Source: Flemingiibacterium sp045634005 (GTDB lineage Bacteria > Bacillota > Clostridia > Oscillospirales > CAG-272). From it: a stretch of 64,000 bases of DNA. The notes beneath the pieces were generated by a model, which made no database searches, was not told the origin of the DNA, and saw only the letters and a program-made list of their open reading frames with translations. The position numbers and the translations under genes were made by a program. How positions within the stretch are numbered: position 1 is the stretch's first letter; every line of letters starts with the position of its first letter. The stretch covers positions 1 to 64,000 of the forward strand of contig JAZQZL010000069.1 of the NCBI GenBank assembly GCA_045634005.1, written 5' to 3'. Positions 59,165 to 64,000 of this stretch are shown in pieces.

Positions 59165-59689
59165 TCATTTCTTAAAAAAATTTCCGAGTCCGAGCGTTTT
59201 TCGCAGCTTCACAAGATACAGCGTAATGAGATGGGTAGTTGCTATGTCGTAAATAAGGAACGTAAAATTACACAGCGCGAATACGGGAACGGTAAACGCG
59301 AGTCCCGTGTCGGTAAGTCCCAAAACAAAGCTGCCGATAAGTATCATAAGCATCAGCATCACGTTAAACGTGCTGAATTTAAGCACCCACGCGACGATAG
59401 GATGAAGCCGCTCGTACATCGCCTTGAATATCGGATAGACACCGCCGAACACGAGATACACAAGCGCACCGAACTTGTCAGGGAGCAGAAGCATCGAAAG
59501 CGCGCCCGTAACAAGCCAGATAAGGTATGGATAAGCGCCGCCGACCTCTATAACCGCTATCATTATAAGTATCGACGCAAGCGCCACCGCCGAAAGATCA
59601 AGCACCGTAATTATCGAGCCAAGTAAGAGCATCACCACTCCGAGCGCAGAAAATATCGCCGCAAGCGCAAGCTTTTTTGATTTTTTCAT
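59165..59689 (-). CDS. Small integral membrane protein of unknown function
   Basis: A 174-residue protein with five to six hydrophobic segments (about 8-30, 33-50, 52-70, 72-90, 105-128, 132-155). The start LALAAIFSALGVVMLLLGSI and charge pattern recall S components of ECF vitamin transporters or spore-related membrane proteins, but no substrate motif is clear. It lies 15 bases after the J-domain gene and just before a lipoprotein gene, so it belongs to that four-gene operon. Confidence 0.7.
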   Translation of the reverse strand: MKKSKKLALAAIFSALGVVMLLLGSIITVLDLSAVALASILIMIAVIEVGGAYPYLIWLVTGALSMLLLPDKFGALVYLVFGGVYPIFKAMYERLHPIVAWVLKFSTFNVMLMLMILIGSFVLGLTDTGLAFTVPVFALCNFTFLIYDIATTHLITLYLVKLRKTLGLGNFFKK

Positions 59690-59704
59690 TCGATCACCTT
59701 AGCT

Positions 59705-60307
59705 CTAACAGCACGGAATAAGGTCACCGCCGCAGCACTCGCAAAGGCAGTCCGCACAGATAAGTCCGGTGCATATATCACACGCGGAGGAGCCGCCGTT
59801 TTGCGTGGTGCGGTATCCGCCGCCGTAATTTCCCGAGGCTTGCTTGATGCGGTTTAGTACAGTACGGTATTCGCTGTTGGTAGGATCAAGATAGCACGCG
59901 GTTTCAAGATGCTTCTGCGCGTCGTAATACCAGCCGCGCTTTATGAGCACACAGCCTTTGAGAAAGTTCCACTCCGCGTTACGGTTCGCCTGTGCAACTG
60001 CATCGAGTATCAGCTCCGCATCAGCATAGCGGTTATCGTTGATAAGCTCACGCACCTTTGCATACTCGCCCCACGATGAGCCCGACTGTCCTGCACCGGA
60101 TGTGTGCGACGCGCCGGAGGCACGCTCCTTCTGGATCTGATCGTATGCCTCGTTGACCTCCTTCATCTTTTCCTCGACAAGGTCAGCAAGTGGGTTGCCC
60201 ACGTAGTTATCGGGATGATACTTACGCGCAAGCTCACGGTATGCTTTTTTTATATCCTCGTCGCTCGCATCACGCGAAACGCCGAGCACCTTATACGGAT
60301 CTGTCAT
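59705..60307 (-). CDS. J-domain protein with TPR-like region and Cys-rich tail
   Basis: A 200-residue DnaJ-like co-chaperone. The J domain is at 1-62 with the HPD motif in RKYHPDNYVG. A Gly/Ser linker (62-77) leads to a TPR-like helical part (about 80-155, with NAEWNFLKGCVLIKRGWYYD). The last 27 residues hold nine Cys (ACDICTGLICADCLCECC... ending CC), which may bind metal or attach to membranes. It overlaps the DUF5685 gene as ATGA (60304-60307). It is not a canonical DnaJ, because it lacks the zinc-finger repeats. Confidence 0.88.
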   Translation of the reverse strand: MTDPYKVLGVSRDASDEDIKKAYRELARKYHPDNYVGNPLADLVEEKMKEVNEAYDQIQKERASGASHTSGAGQSGSSWGEYAKVRELINDNRYADAELILDAVAQANRNAEWNFLKGCVLIKRGWYYDAQKHLETACYLDPTNSEYRTVLNRIKQASGNYGGGYRTTQNGGSSACDICTGLICADCLCECCGGDLIPCC

Positions 60308-61200
60308 ATATTACTGTCTCCAATCCCATCGTTTACCGCCTTATATTTTGAAAGCACCCTATCGGTGCACAGAGGCAGTCCGAGATAAATTATGTTCTTT
60401 ATTATTTCGCCGTATTCGGGCGTTTTCGAAAAATCAATAAGCTCCACCGCCGAGGAAACTCCCACAAGCTCCATCGTCAGCGCTGTACGGATATTTTCCG
60501 CCTCTCGCAAAACGCCGTCTGTACCGTCACCGTACATCTGACGAAACGGGTTATACGAGTCTGATTTTATATCGTCCGCGAGATCGTCGAGCGCATCTAT
60601 GATATAGACGTAACGCCCGATGTGCCGTCCTATCTCGGCGGCTATACGGGCCTCGGGACTGTTCTGTTCAAATCCGAATGAAGCGGCGTACGCCATAAGC
60701 TCGCCAAACGGCTCCGCCGCTCGGTCAAACGATGCACAGCGCTCTTTCTCGAGTACCGCAAGCGCACCAAGCTTATCCTCGATAAACGCCTCCGCGCTTT
60801 TATCGAAGCGCGCACGCTTTCGCATACGCCTTGCCTCAGGCATCAAAAATCTGACACCCAGACGCTTCAATCCCTTTCCGTCGGCAATATCGTCACGAAG
60901 CTTGTGATACGTCAGCACCACGGACAGTCGCGCCGTATAGTCAAGCTGACTTGACTCAACAATGACAGCACGCTTTTTCGTCGGGTGAGCAGCACACCTG
61001 TGCCTCTCGCACTTACCGCTCTCGCCCGTGAGCGCCATACGAACAAGTGCCAAAAACACAAAATCGTAGGAAAGCGAAAGCCTCGATGTGCAGGTAACGC
61101 TTTTTCCAAGCGACTCGCAAAGGCCGCAGTACACAGCACGGTAAAGCTCATACTCCTTGACGCGCAGCTCGGGTATAGTAGGCTTAATATATCCAAACAC
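60304..61200 (-). CDS. DUF5685 family protein
   Basis: A 298-residue helical protein of the DUF5685 type. The N-terminus GYIKPTIPELRVKEYELYRA and the Cys pair YCGLCESLG, then CERHRCAAHP, are characteristic. Blocks of Asp-rich helices (IIDALDDLADDIKSDSYNPF near 220) recall the metal-binding Asp motifs of prenyl synthase folds, but no activity is known. I choose the GTG at 61200, 8 bases after GGAGG; the ATG at 61206 would be only 2 bases away. It is translationally coupled to the J-protein gene. Confidence 0.8.
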   Translation of the reverse strand: MFGYIKPTIPELRVKEYELYRAVYCGLCESLGKSVTCTSRLSLSYDFVFLALVRMALTGESGKCERHRCAAHPTKKRAVIVESSQLDYTARLSVVLTYHKLRDDIADGKGLKRLGVRFLMPEARRMRKRARFDKSAEAFIEDKLGALAVLEKERCASFDRAAEPFGELMAYAASFGFEQNSPEARIAAEIGRHIGRYVYIIDALDDLADDIKSDSYNPFRQMYGDGTDGVLREAENIRTALTMELVGVSSAVELIDFSKTPEYGEIIKNIIYLGLPLCTDRVLSKYKAVNDGIGDSNI

Positions 61201-61244
61201 GCGCATCACCTCCAAAGTAGCTTTATTTAATTTTACTCCCTAAC

Positions 61245-61273
61245 ATTATATAACGCCTTACGACAGATTGAAC
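61245..61273 (-). promoter_or_regulatory. Probable promoter of the DUF5685 operon
   Basis: Minus-strand GTTCAA (61268-61273), 17 bases and TATAAT (61245-61250). The -35 is poor. Confidence 0.5.
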
Positions 61274-61300
61274 ATTTTGTAAATCTTTTTGATTTTACAC

Positions 61301-61327
61301 AAAAAAGGGACGCTTTTGCGTCCCTTT
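61301..61327 (-). terminator. Terminator after the CE2-like esterase
   Basis: Perfect 10-base stem AAAGGGACGC/GCGTCCCTTT (61304-61313, 61318-61327) with a TTTT loop, then a T run on the minus strand. Confidence 0.92.
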
Positions 61328-61330
61328 GGG

Positions 61331-62320
61331 TTATATCTGCATAGCCTCGCGTATTGCCGCGGTTAACACAGCCGTACCGCGTGCCTGTCCCACAAGGTTC
61401 GGGTGGGATACGGCGCCCCTTTCTTCTGCGGTAATGGGAGTTATCGGTACATAGTAAAGACGCTTGTCATTTTCCGAAAGATCGCCGATAAGCTTCAAGA
61501 GCAGCTCATCGTAGCGCTGACCCATAAGACCGTACATCCAGAATATATGAGCCGCAGGATATGCCGCGCGAACACGCGCTATAAAATCGCGCGCGCCAGC
61601 CTCGAAGGCCTCCTCGCTTGCACCGCCGCCGTTATCGTTTGTACCGCCGTTTATAACGACGATGTCGGGTACCCACGACTTAAAATCGTGCGGTTGCTTG
61701 CCGTTTCGGGTTTCGTAGGCGTAAAACTCAGAAAAGAGCGTTCCGTGTTCACCGGCACAGTTGCAGACGATGCCCTGTCCCGATATCGCACACACGCGAA
61801 TATCCGCGCCAAGCGACTTCGCGGTGAGGTACGCGTACGTTTTTGTCGCGTCCTCGTCAGAGGTGCTGTACGGAGTTGTGGCGCTGTCGGCGAGCACGCC
61901 GAAGCCGCAGGTTATCGAGTCGCCGAAGAACTGCATCTTTAATTTCGGCATCTCCGGCGGCGGAAGGATCTCACACACCGCCCCCATAATTTCAAATGCC
62001 GACACCTTGACGGGCAATTCGCCGGCACTTGCGCGGCGGACCACGAGCATATGCTCACCCTCTCCAAGACCGTCGAGAACGATTTTCTCGCGACCGTCGA
62101 TAATGCCGTATTTGCCCTCTCTGCCGTCAATCTCGACCTTTAAATAAGCCGCCACGTCGAGAGCGTAGTCAGCACGAAAATGTACAATAGCACGCTCGCC
62201 TATAAAGCGCACCGCAAATCCCGCAAGGCTCCACGAAAGCTCGAGAGCGCCCGTTTCGTCATAGGCACAGCGTCCAAGCACTGCCTTTTCAAGCGATTTT
62301 ATATCAGTTAACAGTTGCAT
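61331..62320 (-). CDS. SGNH carbohydrate esterase (CE2-like)
   Basis: A 329-residue esterase. The N-terminal jelly-roll-like part (about 1-125) is followed by an SGNH domain with FFGDSITCGFG (nucleophile Ser near 140), VVINGGTND (Asn) and the C-terminal SHPNLVGQ (His). This two-domain plan is that of CE2 deacetylases acting on acetylated xylan or manno-oligosaccharides. No signal peptide, so it would act inside the cell. The ATG at 62320 is preceded by GGAGAAG. A CorC-type gene ends 51 bases upstream, with a small hairpin (62340-62366) in between. Confidence 0.88.
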   Translation of the reverse strand: MQLLTDIKSLEKAVLGRCAYDETGALELSWSLAGFAVRFIGERAIVHFRADYALDVAAYLKVEIDGREGKYGIIDGREKIVLDGLGEGEHMLVVRRASAGELPVKVSAFEIMGAVCEILPPPEMPKLKMQFFGDSITCGFGVLADSATTPYSTSDEDATKTYAYLTAKSLGADIRVCAISGQGIVCNCAGEHGTLFSEFYAYETRNGKQPHDFKSWVPDIVVINGGTNDNGGGASEEAFEAGARDFIARVRAAYPAAHIFWMYGLMGQRYDELLLKLIGDLSENDKRLYYVPITPITAEERGAVSHPNLVGQARGTAVLTAAIREAMQI

Positions 62321-62371
62321 TTTCTTCTCCATTTGCAAATATGTGCCGCGTGATACAAGGCACATACGGTT

Positions 62372-63649
62372 TTATTTTTCCTCGCCCTGTGCCTCACTCG
62401 GCTCAAGACGCGTAATCTTCACTTCCTCAACGAGCTTGTCGTCAACCTTTATTACCTCAACGTGAAGGTCCTCAAAGTCGAACTCCATTCCAACCTCGGG
62501 GAACTGACCGAGCTGCATCGTAACCCAGCCGCTGACCGTCTGCGGAAGCTCCTCTCCGTCGCCGACCGCCTTCTCGAAATGCTCAAGGAACTCGTCAGTA
62601 TGCATATCACCCGCGAACGTCACCGTTCCGTCGGTGTGCTCAGTCACAGTCTGCTCCTCAACCTCATCGTGCTCATCCCATATCTCGCCCACAAGCTCCT
62701 CGAGCACGTCCTCAAGCGTGACGATACCCATAGTGCCGCCATAGTCGTCGAGCACGACTGCCATGTGCGTTTTCTCCTGCTGGAACTGCGACATAAGGTT
62801 GGATATTTTAACGTGACAAGTAATAAAGAAGGGCTTTTTGAGCACGCTTTCAAGCGGCTGTCCCTTGCCTCGGCAAAGATAAAAGAAATCCTTTTCGTGG
62901 AGTATACCGATGACGTTATCGACTGTATCCTCGTACACGGGAATACGCGAAAAGCCCGAGGTGTGGAATATCTCCGTTATCTCGTCAAAGGGCGTTTCCT
63001 TATCGATAGCAACAACGTCAACTCGCGGCGTTATTATCTCCTCGGCATCAACGTCGGTGAATTCGATAGCCGAGCGTATAAGCTCGCCCTCCTTCTCGCC
63101 GATACCGCCGTCCTGCTGTGCTTCATCAACGATAGTGATGAGCTCCTCCTCGGTCATAACGTCGTCGTTATCGAGGTGGAATATCTTAGACAGAAGCTTT
63201 TTCCAAAGCCGGAAAAAGAAGTTGATGGGTGTGAACACGATCATCAAAAGGCGCATCACAGGCGCAACCGTCATCGAAAAGCCGTCGGGGGCTTCCTTGG
63301 CAACGCTTTTCGGCGATACCTCACCGAAGATAAGCACGAGCACCGTCGTCACAGCGGTGGAAAGTGCCGCACCGTTTGAGGGGAACCACTTGACAAACAT
63401 AATCGTTGCGATAGATGCGAGCGCTATATTAACTATATTGTTACCAATAAGTATAGTGGAAAGCAATGAGTCATAATCGTCCGCCAGCTTAAGTGTAAGT
63501 GCCGCGCGCTTATTGCCGTCGGACGCAAGGTTCTTCATACGCACCCGATTGAAGGTGCTAAAGGCAGTTTCGGTTGCCGAAAAGAGTCCTGACATGGCGA
63601 TAAGAATCACCATAAAAATTATTGTTCGTATACTGTCGCCGTCTAACAT
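62372..63649 (-). CDS. CorC/hemolysin-C family CNNM-type membrane protein
   Basis: A 425-residue protein with a DUF21/CNNM transmembrane domain (about 1-175, four hydrophobic segments, with MSGLFSATETAFSTFNRVR and LSTILIGNNIVNIALAS). Two CBS domains (about 195-320, GFSRIPVYEDTVDNVIGILH) and a C-terminal CorC/HlyC domain (about 340-420) follow. Members are Mg2+/Co2+ efflux or related transport proteins. AGGAG precedes the ATG. A 25-codon ORF lies in the leader. No M-box riboswitch was recognised. Confidence 0.92.
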   Translation of the reverse strand: MLDGDSIRTIIFMVILIAMSGLFSATETAFSTFNRVRMKNLASDGNKRAALTLKLADDYDSLLSTILIGNNIVNIALASIATIMFVKWFPSNGAALSTAVTTVLVLIFGEVSPKSVAKEAPDGFSMTVAPVMRLLMIVFTPINFFFRLWKKLLSKIFHLDNDDVMTEEELITIVDEAQQDGGIGEKEGELIRSAIEFTDVDAEEIITPRVDVVAIDKETPFDEITEIFHTSGFSRIPVYEDTVDNVIGILHEKDFFYLCRGKGQPLESVLKKPFFITCHVKISNLMSQFQQEKTHMAVVLDDYGGTMGIVTLEDVLEELVGEIWDEHDEVEEQTVTEHTDGTVTFAGDMHTDEFLEHFEKAVGDGEELPQTVSGWVTMQLGQFPEVGMEFDFEDLHVEVIKVDDKLVEEVKITRLEPSEAQGEEK

Positions 63650-63701
63650 ATATTTCTCCTAAAATAAAATTATAATTATTGTTTACGTGTAGCCGTTTTT
63701 A

Positions 63702-63779
63702 TTATGGCGGAGAGATACGTACAGCTTTGACAATATTGTTTACCGTGCATCGTTGGGGTGGGTTCGGGTTATCGTTCAT
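63702..63779 (-). CDS. Putative 25-residue leader peptide before the CorC-type gene
   Basis: An ATG at 63779 opens a 25-codon frame between the promoter and the CorC-type gene, with AAGGAG about 12 bases upstream. The product has NPNPP near the start and ends in Pro-Pro directly before the stop, a context known to slow translation termination. The frame ends about 50 bases before the CorC start. Whether it is translated is unproven, and it is too short for homology. Confidence 0.45.
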   Translation of the reverse strand: MNDNPNPPQRCTVNNIVKAVRISPP

Positions 63780-63814
63780 TTGCGATAATCACTCCTTTTT
63801 CAGATATTACTACC

Positions 63815-63843
63815 ATTATACACGATTTCGCGCGCTTTTGCAA
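63815..63843 (-). promoter_or_regulatory. Promoter of the CorC-type gene
   Basis: Minus-strand TTGCAA (63838-63843), 17 bases and TATAAT (63815-63820). The transcript would have a leader of about 155 bases containing the small ORF. Apart from these elements and a terminator, 63650-63914 holds nothing recognisable. Confidence 0.75.
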
Positions 63844-63879
63844 CGGTTTTGGCAAAATTTACGCAATATACACACTTGC

Positions 63880-63908
63880 AAAAAAGGGATGCGCCGGTGG
63901 CGCATCCC
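63880..63908 (-). terminator. Terminator after the Cys-rich gene fragment
   Basis: Perfect 10-base stem GGGATGCGCC/GGCGCATCCC (63886-63895, 63899-63908) with a 3-base loop, then six T on the minus strand. Confidence 0.92.
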
Positions 63909-63914
63909 AAAATC

Positions 63915-64000
63915 TCACTTATTCTCGCTGTCACAGCCGCATCCGCACGAGTGCTTTTTGGCACACTCCTTGGCGTGCGGGCAACCGATACACGCGGCTC
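63915..64000 (-). CDS. C-terminal fragment of a Cys-rich protein, cut by the window edge
   Basis: The minus strand gives the last 27 residues of an open frame ending at a TGA at 63915. It holds six Cys and three charged patches (CIGCPHAKECAKKH, then CGCGCDSENK), suggesting a metal-binding tail. A terminator follows immediately, supporting a real gene end. The family cannot be told from this piece. Confidence 0.6.
   Translation of the reverse strand, partial: AACIGCPHAKECAKKHSCGCGCDSENK

Noticed and set aside
1..64000. CRISPR array, tRNA, rRNA or prophage.
   Set aside because: No regularly spaced repeats, no tRNA cloverleaf with a TTCGA-type loop, and no integrase or structural phage genes were recognised.

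Overview
The window reads as chromosomal DNA of an endospore-forming member of the class Clostridia (Bacillota). The evidence is a SpoIVB S55 peptidase (8877-9914), an alpha/beta small acid-soluble spore protein (41001-41201), a SpoVB-like flippase, a glucose-type PTS with HPr, a RbgA GTPase, DUF1836 and DUF5685 proteins, strong AGGAGG-type ribosome binding sites and sigma-A promoters with 17-base spacers. No rRNA, tRNA, CRISPR array, transposase or phage gene was seen. Genus-level placement is not possible by eye.

Layout. 1-8642 is a minus-strand housekeeping block: a phosphoesterase fragment, thrC, an M19 dipeptidase, yraN, rnhB, rbgA, lepB, an apgM-type protein that may be the homoserine kinase, tadA and a NAGPA-domain membrane protein. 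9930-30765 is a carbohydrate region built from small cassettes, several led by AraC-family regulators: GH32; eda/kdgK with a beta-propeller-like protein and its paralog; malic enzyme; an M24/ASRT/amidohydrolase operon; an HTH-fused serine dehydratase; GH29 fucosidase; tandem DUF4838 proteins; and class II fructose-bisphosphate aldolase. 30837-37042 holds a thioesterase, a P-loop kinase, pfkA, a flippase and gdhA. 37104-40777 carries a second ASRT/hydrolase/M24 operon and its divergent AraC gene. 41001-45083 has the spore protein, a GH51 arabinofuranosidase, a barnase lipoprotein with its barstar inhibitor, and an unknown protein. 45113-49148 is ptsG-ptsH-ptsI. 49257-54832 has a SLOG protein, a small XRE regulator, a DUF697 GTPase, a TetM-like GTPase fused to a Rae1/YacP nuclease, and an iron-sulfur aldo/keto reductase. 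54938-58451 is DUF1836-NfeD-flotillin-YjdF-like. 58584-64000 has a DUF5685/J-protein operon, a CE2-like esterase, a CorC-type protein with a 25-codon leader ORF, and a Cys-rich gene fragment.

How it fits together. Cytoplasmic glycosidases (GH32, GH29, GH51, DUF4838) and the lower Entner-Doudoroff enzymes would feed sugars and uronates into pfkA/fba glycolysis, while the PTS imports glucose-type sugars. No ABC or MFS sugar importer is encoded here, so oligosaccharide uptake must lie elsewhere.

The strongest candidates for something undescribed are: (1) a twice-occurring three-gene module of an ASRT-domain small-molecule-binding protein, a creatinase-like M24 protein lacking metal ligands, and an amidohydrolase-superfamily enzyme; (2) the ribosome-protection-type GTPase fused to an A-site mRNA nuclease domain; (3) the HTH-serine dehydratase fusion with a repeat over its own promoter; and (4) a recurring 21-base tandem repeat ending at the -35 element of three catabolic promoters.
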